DNA of 64,000 nt, from contig NZ_CP114786.1 of assembly GCF_027359675.1 (NCBI RefSeq), positions 1,554,501-1,618,500 of the forward strand, written 5' to 3'. The first letter of the stretch is position 1. Each line of letters opens with the position of its first letter. Position numbers and translations under genes: made by a program. A model generated the notes under the pieces. The model made no database searches. It was given only the letters and a program-made list of their open reading frames with translations, and had not been told where the DNA came from. Of this stretch, positions 1-6,462 are shown piece by piece. This stretch comes from Roseibium sp. Sym1 (lineage in GTDB: Bacteria > Pseudomonadota > Alphaproteobacteria > Rhizobiales > Stappiaceae).

Positions 1-5
1 GTTGC

Positions 6-404
6 ATGATCAAACCTGCCTGGACGCCGGCGACCATCGGCCTGATGGTGCTGGGGTTCGTGGTGTTCTGGCCGCTTGGCCTTGCCATGCTCGCGTATAT
101 TCTGTGGGGCGACCGTTTCGAGAACATGCTCCGCGATGCGAAGGATCAATGGCGGGGCAGCCCGCTGAAGGGAGCATTTGAACAGATGAATACCACCGGT
201 TACGCGCGTACGGGCAACGTCGCGTTCGACGATTACCGCGAACGTGAGCTGAAGCGCCTGGAGGAAGAGCGGGCCAAGCTCGACGCCATGCGCGCCGATT
301 TCGACGATTTCCTGCGGGAACTGCGCCGCGCGCGCGACCAGGAGGAATTCGATCGCTTCATGGCCAACCGGGGCCGCAGCAGCAGCGACGCCGCTCCGCT
401 GTAA
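6..404 (+). CDS. DUF2852 family membrane protein
   Basis: Small protein of 132 aa of the alphaproteobacterial DUF2852 type; its function is unknown. A hydrophobic segment at about residues 12-32 (LMVLGFVVFWPLGLAM core) should anchor it in the inner membrane. The C-terminal half is strongly charged and predicted coiled coil (ERELKRLEEERAKLDAMRAD, about 77-96, and onward). The first ATG lies 5 bases from the window edge, so its ribosome-binding site cannot be judged. A strong hairpin terminator follows, and the next gene is an independent metallopeptidase. Family assignment rests on the TM-plus-coiled-coil layout and the N-terminal motif. Confidence 0.8.
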   Translation: MIKPAWTPATIGLMVLGFVVFWPLGLAMLAYILWGDRFENMLRDAKDQWRGSPLKGAFEQMNTTGYARTGNVAFDDYRERELKRLEEERAKLDAMRADFDDFLRELRRARDQEEFDRFMANRGRSSSDAAPL

Positions 405-443
405 GTCCTTCCCCTCCCGGACCCGTTCCCGGACGGCCAGACC

Positions 444-480
444 GAAAGCGGCGCTTGGAAAAGCGCCGCTTTCGTCGTTT
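444..480 (+). terminator. Rho-independent terminator after DUF2852 gene
   Basis: A 13-bp perfect stem, GAAAGCGGCGCTT pairing with AAGCGCCGCTTTC, closes a GGAA loop and is followed by a T-containing tract (GTCGTTT). It lies 40 bp after the DUF2852 stop. Confidence 0.75.
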
Positions 481-582
481 CAGGGCCCGGGCAGGAGGCC
501 GGGACACGACTTTTGAATTGCCCGCCGGCGGGGGAAAATGCTCTACACTTTGAGCAACTGATTCGCTTGGGCACCGCCTTTC

Positions 583-1320
583 ATGTTTTCACGCGCCGGC
601 AGGAAACCCCTGCCTGACCATATCGAAATCGACGACGGCACCCGCGCCGTCCGCATCCGCCTGAAGGCCAACCCGCGGGCACAGCGCTACCTGCTGCGCC
701 TGCCCGCCGACAGGTCCGGGCCGGTGCTGACGGTCCCCAGGGGCGGCAACCTGGCCCGCGCCGAGCATTTCGCGCGCCAGCATATCGACTGGCTGCTGGA
801 GCGGCTCCAGGACCGGCCGGAACACGTTCCTTTCTCTCCCGGCGATCTCGTTCCCCTGCGCGGAGACGACCATGTCATCGTGCCGACGGGAAAACTGCGC
901 GGCCTGGTCAGCGCCGGCGAAACGGAGGACGGATACCCGGCCCTTCTTGTTCCGGGCGCTGAAGATCATATTCCGCGCAAGGTCACGTCCTGGCTCAAGG
1001 AACAGGCCCGGGCGGACATCACCCGGCAGGCGGGCCTGCACGCCGCGGCGATCGGCAGGAAGATCGCCGCGATCAGCATTCGCGACACCAGGAGCCGCTG
1101 GGGCTCCTGCGCCTCCAACGGGCGCCTGTCCTTTTCGTGGCGCCTGATCCTGGCGCCGCCGGAAATTCTCGACTATGTCGCCGCCCACGAAGTCGCGCAT
1201 CTTAAGGAAATGAACCATTCCGCCCGGTTCTGGCGCCTGTGCGAACACCTGGCGCCGCAAACGCCGGGCGCCCGCATCTGGCTGAAGGAAAACGGCCAGC
1301 GCCTGCACGGATACGGGTAA
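583..1320 (+). CDS. YgjP/SprT-like M48-type zinc metallopeptidase
   Basis: Predicted zinc metallopeptidase of the YgjP-like (DUF45) family, 245 aa, a normal family length. The catalytic HExxH motif is HEVAHL at about residues 204-209, inside the typical YVAAHEVAHLKEMNHSARFW context that supplies the further downstream His ligand. The conserved RWGSC segment before it (RSRWGSCASNGRLSFSW) is also diagnostic. There is no signal peptide, so it is probably cytosolic. Physiological substrates of this family are poorly known. The gene stands alone between a terminator and a MITE-like repeat. Confidence 0.85.
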   Translation: MFSRAGRKPLPDHIEIDDGTRAVRIRLKANPRAQRYLLRLPADRSGPVLTVPRGGNLARAEHFARQHIDWLLERLQDRPEHVPFSPGDLVPLRGDDHVIVPTGKLRGLVSAGETEDGYPALLVPGAEDHIPRKVTSWLKEQARADITRQAGLHAAAIGRKIAAISIRDTRSRWGSCASNGRLSFSWRLILAPPEILDYVAAHEVAHLKEMNHSARFWRLCEHLAPQTPGARIWLKENGQRLHGYG

Positions 1321-1361
1321 CCAGGGCATATGCCAGTGCTCTGGGCTGTCACGACAGCCTA

Positions 1362-1593
1362 GGGTCAGGACTCATTAATTTGATTGAAATGGCGCGATAA
1401 GCGGGCTTCCTGCCCGGTTGAGCGGTGTGACGCAGCAGATCGAAGCCGTTTTTGCGTCCCTCCGGGATAGGGTGAATTTGCCCGGCAACGTCGTTGCAAA
1501 TCTTTGGAAACCGGACGGTTTCCTGCGGATTCGCGCCTCGTATCCGAACAAATTCATCCCTACCATTTCATTCAAATTAATAGGTCCTGACCC
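1362..1593. mobile_element. MITE-like repeat, copy 1
   Basis: This non-coding segment of about 232 bp is bounded by near-perfect inverted repeats of about 30 bp (GGGTCAGGACTCATTAATTT at the left; the right end is the complement of GGGTCAGGACCTATTAATTT). Each end is flanked by TA (CTAG at both junctions), as expected for a TA-targeting MITE. The interior matches the reverse complement of a second copy at 13652-13915 (GCGGGCTTCCTGCCCGGTTG here, GCGGGCTTTTTGCCCGGTCA there). The EamA gene stop codon uses the TA at the right junction. No transposase is encoded. Confidence 0.75.
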
Positions 1594-2486
1594 TAGCTCT
1601 GTTGTCTTCGCGCAGGGATCACAGACTTGAGAATCCGTGCGCCAAGTTGATTGACGCCGAGCCCCGCCACCACAAGCACTGCCGCGGCCAGTTTCCAGCT
1701 TTCGAGCGCCTCGTCCAGCAAGACGGCCGCCGACAGAAACCCGACCACCGGGACCAGCAGCGTAAAAGGTGCCACGACGGCAGCCGGATATCTGGAAAGC
1801 AGTGTGCTCCAGATGAAAAAGCCCAGCAACGTCGTCGGGTAGACCACGTAGAAAAGAGCTGCTGCGCCGCCGAGGGTCAGGTGTTCAATTGCCTGACCGA
1901 GCTGCCGGGGCCCTTCAAGGGCAAGGGATAACAACAGCAGCGGCAGAGGTGCGACGAGGCTGCCCCAGGCGACCAGCGCAAGCATGTCCACGCGGCCGAT
2001 CCGTTTCGAAACGAGGTTCGCCGCCGCCCAGGAACAGGCGGCCAGAAGCACCAGAACCAACCCCGTCATGGTGGTTTCCCCGCCTGTATTGAGGGCGACA
2101 AGTCCAAGACCCGACGCCGCGAGGCCGGCACCTGCCAATTGCGAAGGACGGACTTTTTCCCTGAAGAGGATGGCCGCCAGCCCAATCGTGACAAAGACAT
2201 GTCCCTGCAACACCAGCGACGCCAGGCCGGCCGGCATGCCGAGCGCCATGCCGGTAAACAAGAGCGCAAACTGAATTGCGAACATGAAGAGACCATAGAG
2301 AATGATCAGCCGGACCGGTGCATTTGGCGGTCTTAGGAAAAAGACGGCAGGGACGGCCGCCAGTGCAAAACGCAGGGCTGCAAAGAATACAGGTGGGAAA
2401 TCCTGCAGGCCGATCTTGATGACCACAAAATTGAGACCCCAGATCGAAACCACACCCAGGGCCAGAGCGACGTCACGCGGTCTCAC
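1593..2486 (-). CDS. EamA/DMT family transporter
   Basis: Inner-membrane drug/metabolite exporter-like protein, 297 aa, with about ten hydrophobic helices in two EamA repeats (first near residues 1-125, second near 140-285). The N-terminal WGLNFVVIKIGL motif is characteristic of EamA permeases; the substrate cannot be told from sequence. The GTG start overlaps the stop of the upstream 85-aa gene (GTGA), so the two are translationally coupled. The TAG stop lies exactly at the TA junction of the MITE-like repeat, so the last residues may have been altered by that insertion. Confidence 0.85.
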   Translation of the reverse strand: MRPRDVALALGVVSIWGLNFVVIKIGLQDFPPVFFAALRFALAAVPAVFFLRPPNAPVRLIILYGLFMFAIQFALLFTGMALGMPAGLASLVLQGHVFVTIGLAAILFREKVRPSQLAGAGLAASGLGLVALNTGGETTMTGLVLVLLAACSWAAANLVSKRIGRVDMLALVAWGSLVAPLPLLLLSLALEGPRQLGQAIEHLTLGGAAALFYVVYPTTLLGFFIWSTLLSRYPAAVVAPFTLLVPVVGFLSAAVLLDEALESWKLAAAVLVVAGLGVNQLGARILKSVIPARRQQS

Positions 2487-2740
2487 CGGCGCCCCTCCGG
2501 TTCGCCAGCGTCGCCGCGCCCGCGCTTATGCGCCTCTGCGATGATCACCTTGTTCAAGATCCGCACCGCGCCGACCATCAGTAACCGCATGTCCCTGACG
2601 ATATAGTCGGCAAGATCGGCATCTGTGATGTCCTCACCGTCGATATCGAGTCGGAAGCCTTGGCCTTGAAGGCCGCCGCCATTGGAAAAATCGATCTCGA
2701 AATCGAAGCAAACACGTTTTTCGGATGGATTTCGGGTCAT
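2483..2740 (-). CDS. conserved hypothetical protein, EamA partner
   Basis: Small 85-aa protein of unknown function. It has a hydrophilic start, a glycine-rich stretch (FDFEIDFSNGGGLQGQGFRL, about 12-31), an acidic segment (DGEDITDADLADYIV) and a basic tail. No TM segment or signal peptide is visible, so it is probably cytosolic. Its TGA overlaps the GTG start of the EamA gene by 4 nt, indicating one transcription unit. A LysR regulator is transcribed divergently 88 bp away and is the likely regulator of this pair (inference from arrangement). Confidence 0.7.
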   Translation of the reverse strand: MTRNPSEKRVCFDFEIDFSNGGGLQGQGFRLDIDGEDITDADLADYIVRDMRLLMVGAVRILNKVIIAEAHKRGRGDAGEPEGRR

Positions 2741-2828
2741 TGGCTGTCCTCCTACGGTGGACTAAAGCCGCCAAGGCGTATATTGTGAAATTAATTATTC
2801 AATAACTATTGATTAGAAAACTCGATCA

Positions 2829-3659
2829 ATGGATGATCAAGTCCTGAGGAGCTTTGTCGCTGTCTGCGACCGTCTGAACTTTCGGGAAGCCGGCGAGGAT
2901 GTCGCACGCACGCAATCTGCGGTCAGTCAGCAAATCAAGGGTCTGGAATCGGAGCTGGGCGTGCAATTGCTGCAACGCTCGACACGCTCGGTTGCCCTGA
3001 CCCCGGCCGGCGAAACTTTCTACCGCCATGCCAGGAAATTGCTGGACCTGCGCCAGATAGCGGTTTCAGAAACACGCGGGACGTCTGAACGGCCCAGGTT
3101 GCGGATTGGCGCCACGGATGACGTTGCCGCCTACGGTCTCGTGCCGGCGCTGAGGTCCATCGAACAGGATGGGGAAGCCTGTTCCCTAGACCTTGAAACG
3201 CGGCCGTCGGAGGCATTGCTTCAGGAAATCGGCCACAGATACGACCTCGTGATCCTGGTGATGCCGGAGCGCTCCCAGGCGGGGACGCTGGTTGCGAGCC
3301 TGCCGCTTGTCTGGCTGGGCGACGCTGCTTCGGCAAAAGAAAATCCCCTGCCACTGGCAGTCTATGCGGACAAATGCGCCATGCGGGAAGCAGCCCTTGC
3401 CGCGCTTGACCGGGCCGGGATCAGATGGATCACCAAGGCGAAGGTATCGGGGTTGCTGGTCATCGAAGCCGCGATCCGGGCCGGTCTGGCGGTTGCGCCC
3501 GCCTTGTGCTCCCTGCACGCACCCGGATTGCCAAGGCTCACTGGATTGCCTGCCTTGCCACCGCTTGAACTCCGGATCGTTGCAGGCAGCGCCCTGGGGG
3601 AGAGGTATCTGGAAAGTGTGACCCATAGGCTTCGGACCACGGTTGAGTCGCAAGCCTGA
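2829..3659 (+). CDS. LysR family transcriptional regulator
   Basis: DNA-binding regulator, 276 aa. The winged HTH spans about residues 1-60 with the typical LysR pattern (LRSFVAVCDRLNFREAGEDV, TQSAVSQQIKGLESELGVQL, LTPAGETF). The substrate-binding domain follows and is slightly short for the family. It is divergent from the small-protein/EamA operon across an 88-bp AT-rich gap, the usual LysR-target arrangement, so control of that exporter is likely. The inducer is unknown. The ATG at 2829 was chosen because it starts the canonical LysR N terminus. Confidence 0.88.
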   Translation: MDDQVLRSFVAVCDRLNFREAGEDVARTQSAVSQQIKGLESELGVQLLQRSTRSVALTPAGETFYRHARKLLDLRQIAVSETRGTSERPRLRIGATDDVAAYGLVPALRSIEQDGEACSLDLETRPSEALLQEIGHRYDLVILVMPERSQAGTLVASLPLVWLGDAASAKENPLPLAVYADKCAMREAALAALDRAGIRWITKAKVSGLLVIEAAIRAGLAVAPALCSLHAPGLPRLTGLPALPPLELRIVAGSALGERYLESVTHRLRTTVESQA

Positions 3660-3776
3660 AGGGAATTTTCCCTTCGGTGCACTGCCTGGCAGCCCTTCGC
3701 CTGTTCCTGCCGGGAAATTTGTTGCAATCTTTCGCAATTGGGCTTCGTATTAACCCATGCCAACCGGGGGGATGCC

Positions 3777-4211
3777 ATGACGTTCAGAAGCTTTCGGAAT
3801 AAAATGCTGGGATTGGTATTGCTTCTGACAGGCTACAGCCTGGCGGCAACCGGTGCCGCCATTGCCGACAGCTGCTGGAACCACAACGGGTCGCTGATGC
3901 GCCTGCAGGCACAGGGCAACCAGCGCTGGCTGTCCTATGAGCGGCCCCGCGGCGTCCTCGCCAATGCGGGCGTCCGGCCCGGCACGCTGCTCTTCAACGG
4001 CGTGAAGAACGGCAACTGGTACTCGGGAACGGCCCGGGTCTTTTCCAAATACTGCCCCGGCTCACCGCTGGAATATTTCGTGGAAGGTCCCGTGCGCGGC
4101 GACCAGCTCCAGGTGACCGTCACCGGCACCCGCGAGATCCATGACCGCTGCCGCCCGACCGGCCGCTTCACGACCGACACGCTGGTGTTCACCTACAGCC
4201 ATCAGTGTTGA
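3777..4211 (+). CDS. small secreted hypothetical protein, four conserved-type Cys
   Basis: Unrecognised 144-aa exported protein. A Sec signal peptide is evident (basic start, hydrophobic LGLVLLLTGYSLAATGAAIA, cleavage after IADS or nearby). The mature part is about 115 aa with Cys in DSCWNHNG, KYCPGSP, DRCRPTG and the C-terminal SHQC, suggesting two disulfides in the periplasm. The ATG at 3777 is preferred over an upstream TTG because a purine-rich GGGGGG stretch lies just before it and the signal peptide then starts correctly. It is monocistronic. No function can be assigned. Confidence 0.75.
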   Translation: MTFRSFRNKMLGLVLLLTGYSLAATGAAIADSCWNHNGSLMRLQAQGNQRWLSYERPRGVLANAGVRPGTLLFNGVKNGNWYSGTARVFSKYCPGSPLEYFVEGPVRGDQLQVTVTGTREIHDRCRPTGRFTTDTLVFTYSHQC

Positions 4212-4226
4212 GGTGACCTTCCCTCG

Positions 4227-4284
4227 GGTTTCAAACACCTCTTCCTCATCCTGAGGAGGACCGCCAGGTCCGTCTCGAAGGGTC
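4227..4284. repeat. REP-like palindromic repeat
   Basis: CCTCATCCTGAGGAGG followed by a region ending TCGAAGGGTCGA has the form of the dispersed palindromic repeats common in alphaproteobacterial intergenes. The IS1595 transposase remnant starts abruptly at its right edge, so it probably marks the deletion or rearrangement breakpoint that removed the left end of element A. Confidence 0.5.
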
Positions 4285-4623
4285 GACGGCAAGGGGAAGA
4301 ACAAGCACTCATCCAAGCGCAACGCCCGTACCTACGGCGGCATGGGCGAGACGGTGGACTACGGCGCCTATAAGCATATGCCCGGCGTTGCCTAATCCAC
4401 CACCGCAGAAGGCTACTTTGCCATTCTCAAGCGCGGCATTATCGGTGTTTACCACCACGTCTCAGAAGCTCACCTGAAGCGCTATCTGGCGGAGTTTGAT
4501 TTCCGCTACAACTACTGTGCTTCGCTCAAGGTTTCCGATAAGGAACGCGCTGATAAGCTTCTTGAAGTTGCGCGCGGCAAGCGCCTTACCTATCGGCGGA
4601 TTGACGAAGCCGCGCACGCTTAA
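4285..4623 (+). pseudogene. IS1595-family transposase remnant (A)
   Basis: A broken copy of a transposase closely related to the one in element B. Bases about 4288-4355 encode the GKxKNKHxSKRNAR..GGMG segment found after the first catalytic Asp. An internal deletion then joins this to about 4396-4623, encoding EGYFAILKRGIIGVYHHVSE and the C-terminal fRYN region including the last catalytic Glu. The N-terminal zinc ribbon, the first Asp and the middle Asp are absent and the reading frame is interrupted, so it cannot be active. Confidence 0.85.
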
Positions 4624-4720
4624 GCAGAAAGCGCGCAAATTATTTCGAAGACGTGGCAAAACAACGGGGACAACCTGATCTACAGCTTGCCCGAGAGTAA
4701 GAATCGGTTTTCGTTGAAAA

Positions 4721-4749
4721 GTGGTGGGCACGGTCCAGGTGCCCACCAC
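4721..4749. terminator. Perfect hairpin downstream of transposase remnant
   Basis: The 11-bp perfect inverted repeat GTGGTGGGCAC...GTGCCCACCAC has a 7-nt loop. It lies between the transposase remnant and the Cas2-like gene. There is no long T tract, so it may be an attenuator-like or structural hairpin rather than a classical terminator. Confidence 0.45.
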
Positions 4750-4859
4750 TCACTGAAACAAGCCGAAAGAGGGCTCGCTAGTGATTACGCAACCGAAACT
4801 ACCTGACTCGTTCGAGTATGCAAGTCCTCTCTCTGCGAACAGCACAGAAAGGGCCTTTT

Positions 4860-5126
4860 ATGGCTTATTTTGCCGTCAGCTATCAGCTGAATAACTCTAA
4901 GGACTACCCCACTCTTTGGGACGAGATGAAACGCCTGAATGCACACAAGGTGATGCGCTCGTTCTTTTTCTTGGACCTCAACAACACTGCGTCAGAAGTT
5001 CGGGACCACCTTCAGGGGTTTATCGATGATGACGACGCGGTGATGGTCGTTCCTTTCGATCAGCGCCCATATCACCACAGGGCGTATCAGGGCACTAACA
5101 ACTGGATCAGCGAACGCTTCGGCTAA
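4860..5126 (+). CDS. Cas2-like / VapD-fold small protein, cargo of element A
   Basis: An 88-aa protein resembling Cas2-like small proteins found outside CRISPR loci. Visible family traits are the start MAYFAVSYQL (first beta strand), DYPTLWDEMKRLNAHKVMRS (helix 1 and strand 2), NNTASEVRDHLQGFIDDDDA and VMVVPFDQRP. The ATG at 4860 is chosen for the AGAAAGGG ribosome-binding site 7 bp upstream and because the longer TTG/ATG form adds unrelated residues. No cas genes or repeats are nearby, so an adaptation role is unlikely; a nuclease or toxin-like role is inference. Confidence 0.65.
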   Translation: MAYFAVSYQLNNSKDYPTLWDEMKRLNAHKVMRSFFFLDLNNTASEVRDHLQGFIDDDDAVMVVPFDQRPYHHRAYQGTNNWISERFG

Positions 5127-5144
5127 AGCTCATCTATCTCTCCT

Positions 5145-5184
5145 GAGCAGCGCGGCTTTCGACCGAGCAGAAGGCCGCGCTCGT
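5145..5184. terminator. Imperfect GC-rich hairpin between Cas2-like and microprotein genes
   Basis: GAGCAGCGCGGC pairs with GCCGCGCTC around a loop of about 17 nt. It lies between convergent coding regions (Cas2-like on plus, microprotein remnant on minus), so it could serve both directions. Confidence 0.4.
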
Positions 5185-5219
5185 CCCAAGCAGATAGCCC
5201 AAGCAACGAAAGTATGATG

Positions 5220-5339
5220 TTAGCGATCCTTCTTTTCATCTTTCGTCTCCTTGGCCTGCTTGCCTTTGCTAATCTTAGGATCAGGCGGCGTATTGAGCAT
5301 CCGTTTTAGGACCTCGTCGCCCTTTTCCTGATCTGGTTT
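5220..5339 (-). pseudogene. LKR-PP microprotein remnant (element A)
   Basis: A 39-codon open stretch encodes KGDEVLKRMLNTPPDP followed by a Lys-rich tail. It matches the intact microprotein of element B (RGDEILKRMLNTPPQP) over its core. A TAA stop directly precedes the first codon in frame and no start codon is available, so the 5' end has been lost or shifted (an A-rich run sits there). It is divergent from the HEPN-like gene, as in element B. Function unknown. Confidence 0.6.
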
Positions 5340-5345
5340 TTATCG

Positions 5346-5906
5346 GTGTCTGATATGAATACTTCAAAATCAAAAAAACCGGTTCGACATTCTGGCCCTA
5401 AATTCCGCAAGACGCCGGACGGCCACTATTTCACCGGGCTTTGGAGCGAACGACATTGCATGCTGGTCGGTCAAATAGCTACCTACTGGACAACCGTCGA
5501 AGATGAAATGATTGAGATCCTGCGGGACCTATCTGGCGGTCACCTAGACTTACCAGCTCGGCAAATCTTTCGCTCCATTACCTCGAACGAAGCCAGGCGG
5601 AAACTACTATTGAATCTTCTTGAAAAATCACCGCTGAATAAAGGTAAGGGTGATTTCTACGACACCGTGATTTCTTCTTTCTATAGCCTGAATGGACGAC
5701 GAAACGATTATGTTCACGGCATGTGGTTCACGTTGGACGACTATTCGACAGCATTTTTATCGAGCAGATCGATAGATGACCTATTCTTTCTTGAAAAGCG
5801 AGAAGTACCAATCCATGAACTCGAAGTACTTATCCGTGACATGGACTCGCTAATGGGACTGCTCAAGGATCATCGTGTTCAGAAGCTTTGCCCATCTGCC
5901 AAATAG
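5346..5906 (+). CDS. HEPN-like protein, cargo of element A
   Basis: Mostly alpha-helical 186-aa protein with RRNDYVHG at about residues 119-126. The Rx4H spacing (R-NDYV-H) is the catalytic signature of HEPN ribonucleases. An earlier amphipathic helix (MLVGQIATYWTTVEDEMIEI) and the pattern up to Rx4H resemble the cargo protein of element B, suggesting distant homology. It starts at GTG 5346 or ATG 5355; no clear ribosome-binding site supports either. It lies in decayed element A, beside a divergent microprotein remnant. Membership of HEPN is inferred from the motif and helical pattern, not from a search. Confidence 0.55.
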   Translation: MSDMNTSKSKKPVRHSGPKFRKTPDGHYFTGLWSERHCMLVGQIATYWTTVEDEMIEILRDLSGGHLDLPARQIFRSITSNEARRKLLLNLLEKSPLNKGKGDFYDTVISSFYSLNGRRNDYVHGMWFTLDDYSTAFLSSRSIDDLFFLEKREVPIHELEVLIRDMDSLMGLLKDHRVQKLCPSAK

Positions 5907-6045
5907 GCAACATTTCGCGAAACGCTGCCCCTACAAGAAGCTCCAAAAAATGACGGTCGTTTGGATCATCGCTTAGGAAATACCGACCGCCAGCGATAAC
6001 CCCGACCTCAATCTTCTCAGGCGTGACTTCGATTTCCTCAGGGAA
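5863..6045 (-). pseudogene. Possible truncated coding remnant, convergent to HEPN-like gene
   Basis: A stop-to-stop open frame of 60 codons has protein-like composition (EEIEVTPEKIEVGVIAGGRY, then FLSDDPNDRHFLELLVGAAF) but no ATG, GTG or TTG near its 5' end. Its stop lies inside the 3' end of the HEPN-like gene. It may be the last part of a cargo gene cut off when the element decayed, or chance coding potential. Confidence 0.25.
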
Positions 6046-6199
6046 TCAGGCTTATCGCGATCTTGCTACGTCAAACTTATAATTCCCCCCACAAGGGGGA
6101 GGGGATCAGGCCCGGGAAACGAGCATGTTCAACAAGCCCGAAAGGGGGCTTGAGTACGGCTGTTGCTCGGGTCGTCGGCGTTGCGTTGCGCCTTCCGCT

Positions 6200-6412
6200 C
6201 CCCACAAGGCAAGGCAATCGCATTTGGCAGAGCATGGCTCCCTCTCCCTGTGGAAGAGGGGTGGGGTGAGGGAACAAACGCCTGAGGCCTGCAGAAAAGT
6301 CTGCCCCCTCACCCGGACCTTCGGTCCGACCTCTCCCAGTGGGAGAGGTAAACTGGCGACCGCGGACAGGACGTCAGTCAAATGCGATTGACCAGCCCTG
6401 TGGGGAGGGGTG
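6200..6412. repeat. Large intergenic repeat, copy 1 (inverted to 19989-20215)
   Basis: A composite of REP-like palindromes, including GGCAATCGCATTTGGCA, the CCGGACCTTCGGTCCG hairpin and GAGAGGTAAACTGGCGACCG. The same string of blocks is present in reverse complement at 19989-20215 with only scattered differences. No coding function is seen. The two copies bracket the pbp-to-glnD block. The stretch 6088-6200 between element A and this copy holds further REP-like sequence and no gene. Confidence 0.7.
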
Positions 6413-6462
6413 GGGATTCCCTTCCAGAACCTGAATTCCCTGCCGGAAAGCACAGTCCGCGC

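Larger units (their letters stand above)
4285..6087 (+). mobile_element. Decayed IS1595-type element A with cargo genes
   Basis: It has the remains of a transposase at the left, then a Cas2-like gene, a microprotein remnant on the opposite strand and a HEPN-like gene. It ends at 6064-6087 in TACGTCAAACTTATAATTCC, a degenerate version of the right end of element B (TACGTCAAGTATATAATTCC). The left inverted repeat is missing. The right end is followed by CCCACAAG, which is the reverse complement of the 8-bp target duplication of element B. The order transposase, small gene, divergent microprotein, HEPN-like gene parallels element B. Confidence 0.75.

Noticed and set aside
4860..5126. CRISPR-Cas locus suggested by the Cas2-like gene
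   Set aside because: No direct-repeat array and no other cas gene in the window.
6063..6453. Several short frames in 6063-6453
   Set aside because: They lie in palindromic repeats and reflect repeat sequence, not genes.
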